Assembly: GCA_016712315.1 (NCBI GenBank)
Contig: JADJRG010000022.1
Coordinates: 806,001 to 870,000, forward strand
Direction of reading: 5' to 3'
DNA length: 64,000 bases
Origin: Nannocystis sp.
GTDB taxonomy: Bacteria > Myxococcota_A > Polyangia > Nannocystales > Nannocystaceae
The position numbers and the translations under genes are program-made. Positions within the stretch are counted from its first letter, which is position 1; every line of letters begins with the position of its first letter. Under the pieces are notes generated by a model. That model saw only the letters and a list, made by a program, of their open reading frames with translations. It searched no databases and had not been told where the DNA came from. Shown in pieces: positions 1 to 9,866 of the stretch.

Positions 1-1137
1 CGCGCCCGCCACCGGGATCAGCTCGAGCAAGATCGCCCCGCCGCCGCCGCGCCGCCCGCCCTCGTTGTCGTCCACGCTCTCGCGGTGCGCGAGCTGGAGG
101 CTCGGGATCTCGATCGTCCCGCTCTTCCCCGTCGCCGAGAAGCTCTTCGTCCCGTAGATCCCGCGCAGCGTGTAGTCCGCGCCGATCCCCACGTCGATCG
201 ACACCTCGCTCGCCAGCGGCACCATAAACGACGTCACCTCCTCCACGAACACCTCCTGCACCGCCGCCGGGTCTTGCAGGAAGTAGAACGCCCCGCTGCC
301 GCTCTCGCTGAGCGAGCGCATCAGCTCGACGTCGAAGTCCTGACCCACCCCGATCGTCGTCAAGCCCAGCCCCGCCGCGTTATAGCCGCCCGCCATCGCC
401 AGGATCTTCGCCCCGCTGGTGATCCCCGCGGTCGCCAGCCCGTCGCTGAGCAAGATCACTCGGTTCTGCAGCCCCTCCTCGGCCACCTCCTCGACCACCT
501 CAAACGCCGAGCGCAGCCCGTCGTAGATGTTCGTCGCGCCGCCCGCCTGGAGGCCGTCGATCGCCGCTGCCAGCGAAGGATCATCCCCCTCCAGCCGCAG
601 CGCCCGCGTCTGCGCCTGGTCCGAGAAGGCGATGATGCTCACCCGATCCTGCGGATCCAAGCTATCCAGCATCCGGTGCAGCCCCTCCCGCACGTACTGC
701 ATGGGCTCGCCCTCCATCGACCCCGACACGTCGATCGCCAGCGCCAAGTTCAGCGGCGGCCGCTCGAGCAGCAGCGGATCGATCGACGTGTTCATCCCGA
801 CCACCACCGTCGTACACGTCGATCCGTTGATCATGTTGCCCATCTGCCCGAACAGCCCGTGCAGACAGATCGTCTCGCCGCAGCTCGCCTGCGGCAGCTC
901 GATCTTGTGCTCATTAAAGAAGCCCACGTCGTCGATCGTCTCTGGCCCCGGGATCCCGCCGCCCTCGAGGATCTCCTTAAACTGGCCGAAGTCCTGCGCC
1001 CCGCCCTGCCCCACCCCGGGGCTCTTCCCGTCGCCGCCGCCCTGCTCGGCCGCGTAGTCGCTGCCGCACGCGGGCAGCAGCAGCGGCAGCGTCAAGAGGG
1101 CCGAGGTGAGGTTCTGATAAAAATTCTTGCTCGACAT
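1..1137 (-). CDS. VWA-domain lipoprotein (3' end outside window)
   Basis: Secreted lipoprotein with a von Willebrand factor A domain, read on the minus strand from ATG 1137 and open to the window edge (379 codons, no stop seen). The start is supported by a GGAGGATC Shine-Dalgarno. A hydrophobic signal ends in lipobox LPAC (Cys24). A spacer with paired cysteines (C86, C91, C108) precedes the VWA fold, whose MIDAS begins DVSGS at residue 136. The later text has the usual VWA elements (VILLSDGLATAG, TIGVGQDFD). VWA proteins of this type bind metal through the MIDAS and act in protein-protein contacts at the cell surface; the partner is unknown. The C-terminus is missing. Confidence 0.88.
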   Translation of the reverse strand, partial: MSSKNFYQNLTSALLTLPLLLPACGSDYAAEQGGGDGKSPGVGQGGAQDFGQFKEILEGGGIPGPETIDDVGFFNEHKIELPQASCGETICLHGLFGQMGNMINGSTCTTVVVGMNTSIDPLLLERPPLNLALAIDVSGSMEGEPMQYVREGLHRMLDSLDPQDRVSIIAFSDQAQTRALRLEGDDPSLAAAIDGLQAGGATNIYDGLRSAFEVVEEVAEEGLQNRVILLSDGLATAGITSGAKILAMAGGYNAAGLGLTTIGVGQDFDVELMRSLSESGSGAFYFLQDPAAVQEVFVEEVTSFMVPLASEVSIDVGIGADYTLRGIYGTKSFSATGKSGTIEIPSLQLAHRESVDDNEGGRRGGGGAILLELIPVAGA

Positions 1138-1206
1138 CGCTAGATCCTCCAACTGAGACACGTGAAATCAAAGATGACAGAAAAAGTTTGAGTTCAGATG
1201 ATTCGC

Positions 1207-2754
1207 CTACGGGTTCGCGCGGTACACCGCGACCAGCTCGACGTCCGCCCCGACCGCCGCCGGACCCTCCGAGCAGCTCGTGTTGACGACCCCGCGCGAC
1301 TGCGCGTGCGCCAGGTGCAGCGTCAAGCCCTCCGCCGCCCCTTCGAGGAGCACAGGCTCGCCGATCGGCACCGCCACCGTCGCCCCCTCGCCGCGCTTCG
1401 CCGTCAACCGGCCGCTGCGCGCCGCCGTACCGCACGCGTCGGGCGCGGGCGAGCACTCATAGTCGAAGCGCGCCGCGATCACCGTGTCCTTCAGGACAGG
1501 CAGCTCCGCCCCCGCCGAGAGGACCATCGAAGCGCTCGCGCCCTCGATCCACAGCCGCTCACCCGAGCCGCTGAACGAGACCGCCTCGCCCGCCGTGAAG
1601 GGGAACGATCCCGCCGGCACGCACCCGTACCAGGTCTCCGAGATCCCAGCAAAATCGACCGCGAGGCACCCATCCGGCCCGACCCGCGCGTCCAGGATCT
1701 CCAACGACGACCCCTCCGGCGGCGACGACCACGCGAGGCGCCCCGAGTCCGCCTGCGGCGCGCAGGCCCCCGCCACCGGCTCCTGCGGGTCGGCTGGCTG
1801 ATAGACCAGCTTCGTGCTCACCGAGGTGATCACGTCCGCGATCTGCACCGCCCCGGGCGCCATGATCGGCTCCTCCGAGCGCCCCTCGGCCCACTCCATC
1901 GCGAAGTCGCCGTGCTGCCAGAAGAGCACCGCCGACGGCACATCATCCGCCTCGACCAGCACCGCGTAGCACGGCGCCTCGACGGTCATGTCCCGCGCGG
2001 GCGCCGTCGTCCCCGGCGGCAGCGTCCACGCCGTCGCCGCCCCGAAGATCCCCTCAGAGAGCAGCAGCTCCGGCGCCGCCTCGACCTCGAAGCAGTCGAT
2101 CTCTACCCCTTCCGCCAGCGACCGCAGCCGCACCACCCGCTCCTCATCCCCCGTGTTCTGCACGTACACGTCCGCGTACACGGGGTCCCACCAGCCCTCG
2201 CCCTCCTCCCACTCCGGACCCGCCGGGCTCGTCGCCACCGACAGCAGCACCCCCGCCGTCGCCGCCGCGCCCTCGAGCCCGCGCAGCAGCGCCGGCGACG
2301 CTGGCCGCGTCATCGCCGGCGTCAGCGCCTTCCACGACAGCAGCAACGCCGGCAGCGCCATCAGATCGCTGGGATCTACCGTAATTTTCCAGGGCGCCCC
2401 GAACAGCCCCATCAGCGCGCTCCACCCCGCCGCCGCCTCGCCCGACACATTGATCGCCGAGAACACCGCGCCCACCGCCACGTGCGAGAGCAAGAGCCCC
2501 CGCCGGCTCCGCACCCGCATCAGCGCCGCCAGCAGCGCTGGCGCCACCAACATGCCCGCGAAGTCGCTGAGCTTGCCGGTCAGCCCGCCAGGCAGGATCC
2601 CTGCCCCTTTGAGCAGGTGGTCATTCACCCCCAGCGTCGCCAGCGCCACCAGCCAGGCTGGGGTGAGCAGCGCCCGCTCGGGTCGCAGCGCCGTCTCCGA
2701 GTCGCTTGAGGTCGAAACGTTCACCGTGTGAGGCCAAGAGAAGAGGGACATCAT
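1207..2754 (-). CDS. polytopic membrane protein with large exported C-terminal region, unknown function
   Basis: 515 aa (two adjacent ATGs, 2754 and 2751; a GGAG lies upstream). I do not recognise a named family. The N-terminal ~190 residues hold four to five hydrophobic segments (around PAWLVALATLGVNDHLLKG, KLSDFAGMLVAPALLAAL, LLLSHVAVGAVFSAI, LMALPALLLSWKAL). The pattern DHLLKG...GKLSDFAG looks conserved in character but I cannot name it. The remaining ~320 residues are hydrophilic, beta-rich, and contain scattered cysteines (CFEVE, APCYAV, GACAPQ, DGCLAV, YGCVPAG, ECSPAPDACG), which suggests an extracytoplasmic disulfide-bonded domain. It sits 69 bp downstream of the start of the VWA lipoprotein gene on the same strand and may be co-transcribed with it. 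Confidence 0.75.
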   Translation of the reverse strand: MMSLFSWPHTVNVSTSSDSETALRPERALLTPAWLVALATLGVNDHLLKGAGILPGGLTGKLSDFAGMLVAPALLAALMRVRSRRGLLLSHVAVGAVFSAINVSGEAAAGWSALMGLFGAPWKITVDPSDLMALPALLLSWKALTPAMTRPASPALLRGLEGAAATAGVLLSVATSPAGPEWEEGEGWWDPVYADVYVQNTGDEERVVRLRSLAEGVEIDCFEVEAAPELLLSEGIFGAATAWTLPPGTTAPARDMTVEAPCYAVLVEADDVPSAVLFWQHGDFAMEWAEGRSEEPIMAPGAVQIADVITSVSTKLVYQPADPQEPVAGACAPQADSGRLAWSSPPEGSSLEILDARVGPDGCLAVDFAGISETWYGCVPAGSFPFTAGEAVSFSGSGERLWIEGASASMVLSAGAELPVLKDTVIAARFDYECSPAPDACGTAARSGRLTAKRGEGATVAVPIGEPVLLEGAAEGLTLHLAHAQSRGVVNTSCSEGPAAVGADVELVAVYRANP

Positions 2755-3002
2755 TCAGGCTCCGGGCGGATAGTCGGGGGTCCCCTGCCGCCGGTTCACG
2801 GCCTCGACGATCTTTTTTATCTTCGCCGCCAAACCGCCTGCACGGGCGCACAGCCGCCGGATCGAGGCCTCTGGTCTCCCTAGACAGCCTCCGCAGACGG
2901 TGGCATCTTCGCGAAAACACCCAGCGCGAGCGCGCCCGTCGCTGGTCGCTCGTCGCTCGTCGCTCGATCCTTCGTCCTTCTTTCTCCAGTCAGGTTACCC
3001 GC

Positions 3003-3959
3003 ATGAAGCTCCAACCCTCGCTCTCCCTCCCACTCTCGCTGCTCCTCGGCGCCCTCACCTTCTCCTCCGCCTGCGGCGACGACAAGGGCCAGGACGAGAC
3101 CTCCAACACCGGCACAACAACCGGCACGCCCGCCACCGACAGCGACACCAGCACCAGCGGCGCCACCGACGCCACCACATCGACCTCAACCGGCACAGGC
3201 ACCGGCACCGGCACCGGCACCGACACCGACACCGACCCCACCTGCTCCTTCCTCGACTGCGAGACCACCACCGCCGGCGGCGGCGGCGAATGTGACATCT
3301 GGGCGCAAGACTGCCCCGAGGGCGAGAAGTGCATGCCGTGGGCGAACGACGGCGGCAGCGCCTGGAACGCGACCAAGTGCAGCCCCCTCGACATGAACGC
3401 CAAGCCGCTCGGCGACGAGTGTATGGGCGGCGGCGTCAGCGGCGTCGACAACTGCGACAAGGGCTCCATGTGTTACTACGTCGACGGCGAGACCGGCCTC
3501 GGCGTCTGCATTCCTTTCTGTATCGGCACCCCGGACAGCCCGAGCTGCGCCGACCCGAACAACCAGTGCTCGATCTCCAACAACGGCGTCTTGATCCTCT
3601 GCCGGCAGAAGTGCGACCCCCTGCTTCAGGACTGCGAGGGCGCCGCCGCCTGCCTGCCTGCCGCGGGCAGCGACTTCTTCGTCTGCATCGTCGACGCCTC
3701 CGGCGAAAACGGCAAGGCCGGAGACCCCTGCGAGTTCCTCAACGCCTGCGACCCCGGCCACTTCTGCGCCACCGCGTCCTTCGTCCCTGACTGCGTCGCC
3801 ACCGGCTGCTGCACCGAGTTCTGCGACCTCTCCGACCCCGACAAGGACAGCCAGTGCTCGATGCAGGACAAGGGCGTCACCTGCACCAACTACTACGAGC
3901 CCGGCACGGAGCCCCCCGGCCTCGAGAACGTCGGCGCCTGCCTCCTCCCGCAGCCGTGA
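3003..3959 (+). CDS. Cys-rich surface lipoprotein with Thr/Ser/Asp linker
   Basis: 318 aa. I chose ATG 3003 because it gives a proper signal peptide and lipobox (SSAC, Cys24); the frame is open further upstream but that part is not protein-like. After the lipid anchor comes a low-complexity Thr/Ser/Gly/Asp linker (residues about 30-78, including GTGTGTGTDTDTD), then about 29 cysteines in a 230-residue exported domain with pairs such as ECDIW...DCPEGEKC and CEFLNACDPGHFC. This resembles the EGF-like/Cys-rich lipoproteins abundant in Nannocystaceae. No catalytic motif is visible. It is divergent from the membrane protein gene at 1207-2754. Confidence 0.85.
   Translation: MKLQPSLSLPLSLLLGALTFSSACGDDKGQDETSNTGTTTGTPATDSDTSTSGATDATTSTSTGTGTGTGTGTDTDTDPTCSFLDCETTTAGGGGECDIWAQDCPEGEKCMPWANDGGSAWNATKCSPLDMNAKPLGDECMGGGVSGVDNCDKGSMCYYVDGETGLGVCIPFCIGTPDSPSCADPNNQCSISNNGVLILCRQKCDPLLQDCEGAAACLPAAGSDFFVCIVDASGENGKAGDPCEFLNACDPGHFCATASFVPDCVATGCCTEFCDLSDPDKDSQCSMQDKGVTCTNYYEPGTEPPGLENVGACLLPQP
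3190..3237 (+). repeat. GGCACC/GACACC hexanucleotide tandem repeat
   Basis: Tandem Thr-Gly then Thr-Asp codons in the linker of the lipoprotein at 3003-3959. It is a slippage-prone coding repeat that lengthens or shortens the linker without changing frame. Confidence 0.7.
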
Positions 3960-3983
3960 GCCCTCGCGACGCCCCGTCGCGCA

Positions 3984-4020
3984 ACGCCCGGAGCGCTCCG
4001 TCAACGAGCGCCCCGGGCGT
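3984..4020. terminator. hairpin between convergent genes (bidirectional terminator candidate)
   Basis: Imperfect inverted repeat: 8 bp (ACGCCCGG/CCGGGCGT), one A-C mismatch, 5 bp (GCGCT/AGCGC), 9-nt loop. It lies between the lipoprotein ending at 3959 and the convergent gene ending at 4078. No clear U-tract is present. A second small hairpin, CGCTCGG-AGC-CCGAGCG, follows at 4048-4064. Confidence 0.55.
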
Positions 4021-4077
4021 CCTCATTATCTGCCTGCGCACGCGCGACGCTCGGAGCCCGAGCGCCCGCACGCCCGC

Positions 4078-6012
4078 TCACACGCCGTCGCGCTCGATCG
4101 CCTCGAGATCACCCCAACCATCATCAAGCTCGGTGATCGGCGGCGGCGGCGCGACAAAAGACGCGGCCGGCGCAGCAGCGGGCGCCGGCGGCCGTCGCGT
4201 CGGCAGCGGCGGCAACGCCGGCCGCTCGCTGACCAAACGCGGCATATTCAGGCGCACCGGCCCCTGACCCGCAGGCGCAGCCGACGCTCCGACGCGAGGC
4301 GTCGGCAACGGCGGCAACGGCGGCGGAGCCGCCGGACGGAGCAGCGGCGGCAACACCACCGGCGAAGGCTCCACCCCACGAGGCCGCGCCCCAAACAGCG
4401 CCGGAGCCGGGGGAGCCCCCCTCGCCTCACCGGTACGCACCGGCGCGCTCACCTGCACCGGCGCGCTCACCTGCACCACCGGCGCGCTCACCTGCACCGG
4501 CGCGCTCACCTGCACCGGCGCGCTCACCTGCACCGGCGCGCTCACCTGCACCGGCGCGCTCACCTGCACCGGCGCGCTCACCTGCACCGGCGCGCTCACC
4601 ACCGGCGCGCTCACCACCGGCGCGCTCACCTGCACCGGCGCGCTCACCTGCACCACCGGCGCGCTCACCTGCACCACCGGCGCGATCGCTGCCGCTGCCA
4701 CCACGCTCCCTTGTACTGCGGGCGGAGTCGACCCCGACGCGCGCGGACGAAGCGCGGCCGCCTGTGTGCTGTCTTCAGAGACAGCCTCTCGCTCACGCAC
4801 CGAGCTCGCCGCCGAGGCCGCCGCCAACGCGCGCGCCGCGGGGGCCGTCGAGCGCGGCCGCGTCGGCGCCGAGCGTCGACCGCGCTCCTCCAACTTCGCC
4901 TGCCGCCGCGCCTCTCGCCGCTGCTGCTTGCGCGCCTTCTTCGAGCTCGCCGGATTGCGCGGATCGTCCGTCTGTTTGGCCCCCCGCCCCTTCACCTCTG
5001 TGTTCACCGCCACCGCCGCGCGCACCTGCGCGTCCGCCCGCGCCTGCGCGCTCGTCTGCGCGCTCACGCTCGTCTGCGCGCTCACGCTCGTCTGCGCGCT
5101 CACGCTCGTCTGCGCGCTCACGCTCGTCTGCGCGCCCTCCTGCGGCCGCCCCGCCTTCGCCTCCGCCTCCACACCGCGCCCGCGCTCCCCGCGGCGCTCG
5201 CGGCGCTGCCGCGCCTTCACCAGCGGCCGCAGCCCCTTCTGAGCGCGCCTCAGCAGCTCCTCCGCGAACGGATCGGGCGCCGCCTGCAAGGCCGCCTCTG
5301 CCTCGGCCATCACCTCCAGCCCCAGCTCCCCCTGCCCGCCTCGCTCGTACGCCAACGCCAGCCCCGCCAAAACCCACGGGTGCGCGCCCAGGCCCGCGCG
5401 AGCGCCGCTCAGCAGCGAGATCGACTCGCCGCTTTGACCTGGCTCTACAGCCAGGAGCACGCCGAGGTCGAGCTGCTCACGCGCCGTCAGCGGCCCGCAC
5501 TTCGCCCGCTCCGCCAGCGCCGCGCGGGCCGCCTTGCGATCGCCCGCCAGCACCAGCGCGTGCGCCTGCGCCGACAGCAGCGACGGGTGCGGACCTGCGA
5601 GCCGCGACAGGCGGCCCACGTCCGAGAGAGCCCGCGCGGCCGCCTTACCGTCGCCACAGAGCAGGTGCAGGCGCCCCTCCTGCAGCGGCAGCCACGCTCG
5701 CGGCGCCAAGTGACGGACGACCCGGCGCCCGCGGAGATCCGCGAGCATCGCCGACGCCTCCCGCCGAGACGCTCGCAGCACCCGCCGCTCGAGCGGCCGC
5801 AGCGCCGCGCGGATCAGCGCGGGGAACGCCAAAAACGCCAGCGCGGCCGCCCCCAGCAGCGCCCAGCGGATCGTCGGCGTCGCCGCCGCCAACCCCGTCC
5901 ACAGCAGCGACACAGCGACGTACACGCGGAGCACCAGGCCCCAGCCGGGCGTGGGAGAGCGCTGCCAGATCGCCGGGCGGACATCGGCGCGGAGGAGGGG
6001 ATCTTGATCCAT
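4078..6012 (-). CDS. membrane-anchored TPR-like protein with two tandem hexapeptide repeat tracts
   Basis: 644 aa from ATG 6012 (MDQDPLL); the frame is open further upstream but there it runs antisense to the cyclase gene. Two hydrophobic helices lie near residues 25-45 and 50-72. They are followed by helical repeats of TPR character up to about residue 260 (RLHLLCGDGKAAARAL, AQAHALVLAGDRKAARAAL, GLALAYERGGQGELGLEVM). Then comes a basic, disordered region with about four copies of SAQTSV, an Arg/Lys-rich stretch, a long (V)QVSAPV tract, and a Pro-rich tail ending in an acidic ELDDGWGDLEAIERDGV. TPRs suggest a scaffold for protein contacts. The repeats and the tail have no assignable function. 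Confidence 0.8.
   Translation of the reverse strand: MDQDPLLRADVRPAIWQRSPTPGWGLVLRVYVAVSLLWTGLAAATPTIRWALLGAAALAFLAFPALIRAALRPLERRVLRASRREASAMLADLRGRRVVRHLAPRAWLPLQEGRLHLLCGDGKAAARALSDVGRLSRLAGPHPSLLSAQAHALVLAGDRKAARAALAERAKCGPLTAREQLDLGVLLAVEPGQSGESISLLSGARAGLGAHPWVLAGLALAYERGGQGELGLEVMAEAEAALQAAPDPFAEELLRRAQKGLRPLVKARQRRERRGERGRGVEAEAKAGRPQEGAQTSVSAQTSVSAQTSVSAQTSVSAQTSAQARADAQVRAAVAVNTEVKGRGAKQTDDPRNPASSKKARKQQRREARRQAKLEERGRRSAPTRPRSTAPAARALAAASAASSVREREAVSEDSTQAAALRPRASGSTPPAVQGSVVAAAAIAPVVQVSAPVVQVSAPVQVSAPVVSAPVVSAPVQVSAPVQVSAPVQVSAPVQVSAPVQVSAPVQVSAPVVQVSAPVQVSAPVRTGEARGAPPAPALFGARPRGVEPSPVVLPPLLRPAAPPPLPPLPTPRVGASAAPAGQGPVRLNMPRLVSERPALPPLPTRRPPAPAAAPAASFVAPPPPITELDDGWGDLEAIERDGV
4441..4683 (-). 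repeat. 18-bp tandem repeat coding for (V)QVSAP
   Basis: About 13 units built on CGGCGCGCTCACCTGCAC, with some units lengthened by CAC or shortened to 15 bp. All changes are multiples of three, so the frame is kept. On the minus strand it encodes QVSAPV and VVSAPV in the gene at 4078-6012. Confidence 0.9.
5055..5135 (-). repeat. 18-bp tandem repeat coding for SAQTSV
   Basis: Four exact copies of TCTGCGCGCTCACGCTCG plus a partial fifth. On the minus strand they encode SAQTSV hexapeptides in the gene at 4078-6012. The unit differs from the (V)QVSAP repeat 400 bp away but has the same period. Confidence 0.9.
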
Positions 6013-6120
6013 CACAGATACGCTCACGAGGGCGGAAACATGCCTTAGAGCGGCCGAGGCGCGCAAGAGGCCGCCGACATCGCCCTCAGGCCCCCCGTCA
6101 TTGCCGTTACACTCGGCCAC

Positions 6121-7359
6121 GTGACCGTCGGCGACCACAGCGGCAAGAGGCTCGCGCTCTCGCTGTTCACCGGTGAATTCCGCGATCCCGCGGACGAAGA
6201 GGCCTATCGAAGCGCGACCCAAGAAGAGCAGCACCAGCGCTTCCAGACCGTCGTCGCCGCCTCCGTCGTCATCAACACACTCTTCGGCGCCGCCGACGCG
6301 ATGACCGTCGCGCCCGCCCTCCTGCCGCCGCTGCTCCTCCTGCGCGGCCTCGGCATGGTCCCTCTCCTCATCACGGCCCTCTGGCGACGCCCTTGGCGGC
6401 CCCGCGTGATGCTCCGCGCGCACCTCGTCGCGACCCTCATCTTCCTCGCCTCCATGATCTCGGTGTCGGCGCTGCTGCCCCCGAGGCCGGTCGCCATGAC
6501 GATCTGGTCGTCGATCATCTTGATGCTCTACCTCGTCCTGCCGCTCTCCCTCCGCGGCGCCCTGCTCTGCGGCCTCGGCGCCTCCACCGCCGTCCTCCTC
6601 CTCGTGCCGATGCCCTGGCCCCTCGACGGGCCCGAGGCGCTCCGCGCGCTCCTCATCCTCATCGGCCTCAACAGCCTCGGCGCGAGCGTCCACCGCGCGC
6701 TCGGCCGCGGCCGCCGCGCCGAGTTCTCGCTGCTCTGGCGCACCTTACCGCGCTCCGTCATCCCTCGCCTCCAGCGCGGCGAGCGCGTCGTCGATCATGT
6801 CCCTTCGGCCAGCATCCTCTTCGCCGACATCGTCGGCTTCAGCGCCCGCGCCGCGCGTATGCCCGTCGCTGAGGTCGTCGAGATGCTCGACCAGCTCTTC
6901 GCGACCTTCGACGAGCTCGCGCGCAGCTTCGGCGCCGAGAAGATCAAGACCATCGGCGACTGCTACATGGCCGCCGTGGGCCTCCCGCAGCCGCGCCCTG
7001 ACCACGCCGCGGTGATCGCCCGCTTCGCCCTCGCGATGCGGCGAACGACCGCCGCCAAGACCTTCGCGGGCCAGCAGATCGCCCTGCGGATCGGCCTCCA
7101 CTGCGGCCCCGTCGCCGCCGGCATCATCGGCGAGGAGCGCTTCCTCTACGACGTCTGGGGCGAGACCGTGAACACCGCCAGCCGCATGGAGTCGGGCGGC
7201 CAAGCGGGCGCGATCGTCATCACCCCTGCGCTCAAGGACGCCCTCGGCGACGACTTCGTGTGCGAGCCGAACCCCGAAATCGCGCTCAAAGACGGGACAC
7301 GCACCCCCTCCTGGCGGCTGCTCGACGAGCGACCGCCGCGCGAGCGCGCAGACCCGTGA
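6121..7359 (+). CDS. class III adenylate cyclase with N-terminal membrane domain
   Basis: 412 aa, GTG start. Makes cAMP from ATP at the inner membrane. Residues about 40-200 form roughly six hydrophobic helices. The C-terminal catalytic domain starts near residue 228 and holds both metal-binding aspartates (FADIVGFS D236; TIGDCYMA D280). It also holds the purine-specifying pair expected for ATP, K276 in EKIKT and D344 in YDVWG, and the transition-state residues N351 and R355 in VNTASRME. All catalytic positions of a homodimeric class III enzyme are present, so activity is likely. The short linker has no obvious HAMP. It is divergent from the TPR-like gene, whose start is 108 bp away. Confidence 0.93.
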   Translation: MTVGDHSGKRLALSLFTGEFRDPADEEAYRSATQEEQHQRFQTVVAASVVINTLFGAADAMTVAPALLPPLLLLRGLGMVPLLITALWRRPWRPRVMLRAHLVATLIFLASMISVSALLPPRPVAMTIWSSIILMLYLVLPLSLRGALLCGLGASTAVLLLVPMPWPLDGPEALRALLILIGLNSLGASVHRALGRGRRAEFSLLWRTLPRSVIPRLQRGERVVDHVPSASILFADIVGFSARAARMPVAEVVEMLDQLFATFDELARSFGAEKIKTIGDCYMAAVGLPQPRPDHAAVIARFALAMRRTTAAKTFAGQQIALRIGLHCGPVAAGIIGEERFLYDVWGETVNTASRMESGGQAGAIVITPALKDALGDDFVCEPNPEIALKDGTRTPSWRLLDERPPRERADP

Positions 7360-7425
7360 GCAGCCGCGCGAGCGCGCCACGCCGCGTCTTGACACCCCAA
7401 CATGCTCCCGCCACGATCGAGGGTG

Positions 7426-8325
<900 letters not shown>

Positions 8326-8330
8326 CCGCG

Positions 8331-9758
8331 TTAACGCACCGCAGCGAACAGCGCCAGCCCCGCGCCCTCGGTCGACGAGCACCCCGCCGTCGCCGTCCAG
8401 TTCCCCAGCCCGGTGTTCACCTTGTACGACGCGTCCTGATCGCCCACCCCCGCCGAGTACGAGTAGAGGTAGTGGCGCTGACAGCCGCAATTCAGGTGCC
8501 AGTAGTTCGTGCTGTGGTGGTCTACCCCCTGCACCGTCGTCCCTGAGCAGGTGCTACCGTCGACCATCGACACGTTGTAGTCGCCGCCGCCGTTGATGTT
8601 GTTGTTCGCCCAGCCGATAAAGCCGCCCGCGCTCAGCCCGTTGCTCGCCGTGATCGTCACCGGCACGTGCGCGTGCTGATTCGGCAGATCGAGGTTCGCG
8701 TCGAAGGGCGCCTTATCGAACTTGATCCACACGTTGTCGAGCTGACGCCGGATGAGCCCCTCCGCGCCCAACCCCGAGAGCAGCACCTTCAACGCGCGCG
8801 TCCGGTTGTACGGCTGGTACATCAGCGGATCGCCCCCGAGCACCTCCGTCGACCCCGTGATCCCCTGGATGTTGTCGCCGCCGTTGGTCGCGTACAGGAT
8901 CGTCCACCCGCCGCCGTCGGTCACCATGTCGCAGAACACCTCGTACTTCGTCCCCGTGCCCGCGTCGATCGTGTACTTGCCCGAGGCCGACGCCGGCACC
9001 GCCTGCTTGATCACCTTACACGTGTCCGCGATCTGACAGCTCCCCGCGAGGCACAGCCCCTCAGCGCAGTCGCTGTTGCCGCCGCACTTCGCGTCCACCG
9101 CACACTTCGAGCACATCGGCCCGCCGCAGTCGACGTCGCTCTCCGCGCCGCTCTGGATCCCGTCCTCGCACGACGGCGCCGCGCAGAGGCTGGTGCACCC
9201 GTCCGCCTCGTCCGCGTTCCCGTCGTCGCACCCCTCCACGCCCTCATGGACGATCCCGTCGCCGCACGCCGCGAGCTCGCAGGCGTTCGTGCACGCGTCG
9301 CCGTCGACCTCATTCCCGTCGTCGCAGCCCTCCGCGCCCTCTTGGACGACCCCATCGCCGCACGCCGCGCTCGTGCAGTTGTTCGTGCACGCGTCGCCGT
9401 CGATCTCGTTGCCATCGTCGCACTCCTCCCCCGCGTCGACGACCCCGTCCCCGCACACCCCGACGTCGCTCGTCGTGTCGCTGGTCGTGGTGCTCGTCGT
9501 CGTCTCCGCGCTCGTCGACGTGCTCGGATCGTCGGTCGTCATCGACGTCGACGAGCTCGTGCTCGTGCTCGTGCTCGTGCTCGTCGACGTATCGCTCGTC
9601 GTCGAGCCGGTCGTCCCGCTGGGATCCGTCGCCTCGCTGGTCGCGCTCGTCGAGCTCGTCGATCCGGTCGTCGCCCCGCCGTCATCGCCGCCGCTGCACC
9701 CCCCGATCATCAACGCCGCGCCCGCCACCAACGCCCCAAGAGAAGAAACATTCGCCAT
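8331..9758 (-). CDS. lipoprotein with DUF4215-type repeats and fibrinogen-like C-terminal domain
   Basis: 475 aa from ATG 9758, chosen for its GGGAGGTC ribosome site and lipobox IGGC; an in-frame ATG at 9836 would add a basic, non-signal extension. Order of parts: lipobox Cys; Ser/Thr/Asp linker (about residues 25-95); three Cys repeats of the form CGDGxxxxGxExCDDGNxxDGDACTxxC (DUF4215/Myxococcus Cys-repeat type) at about 100-200; a further Cys-rich segment (CEDGIQSGAESDVDCGG); and a C-terminal domain with fibrinogen-like features (SGKYTID, YEVFCDM, DGGGWTIL, later CGCQRHYL). Such domains bind sugars or proteins in animals. Here a cell-surface adhesion role is inferred. Confidence 0.87.
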   Translation of the reverse strand: MANVSSLGALVAGAALMIGGCSGGDDGGATTGSTSSTSATSEATDPSGTTGSTTSDTSTSTSTSTSTSSSTSMTTDDPSTSTSAETTTSTTTSDTTSDVGVCGDGVVDAGEECDDGNEIDGDACTNNCTSAACGDGVVQEGAEGCDDGNEVDGDACTNACELAACGDGIVHEGVEGCDDGNADEADGCTSLCAAPSCEDGIQSGAESDVDCGGPMCSKCAVDAKCGGNSDCAEGLCLAGSCQIADTCKVIKQAVPASASGKYTIDAGTGTKYEVFCDMVTDGGGWTILYATNGGDNIQGITGSTEVLGGDPLMYQPYNRTRALKVLLSGLGAEGLIRRQLDNVWIKFDKAPFDANLDLPNQHAHVPVTITASNGLSAGGFIGWANNNINGGGDYNVSMVDGSTCSGTTVQGVDHHSTNYWHLNCGCQRHYLYSYSAGVGDQDASYKVNTGLGNWTATAGCSSTEGAGLALFAAVR

Positions 9759-9866
9759 AGACCGACCTCCCACCCCTTCCAAGCGCCAGGTTAGCCGAGA
9801 TCCCCGACCAAGGGCGCGCTCGCGGCTCTCCTTCAACCTGTCTCATAGAGCATGTATTCGCTCACC

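Noticed and set aside
2939..2966. GTCGCTC short tandem repeat in the 2755-3002 intergenic region
   Set aside because: Only a few imperfect copies with no link to a promoter I can define; likely simple slippage.
4441..4683. Possible CRISPR array
   Set aside because: The repeats are head-to-tail with no unique spacers, and they keep a protein reading frame.
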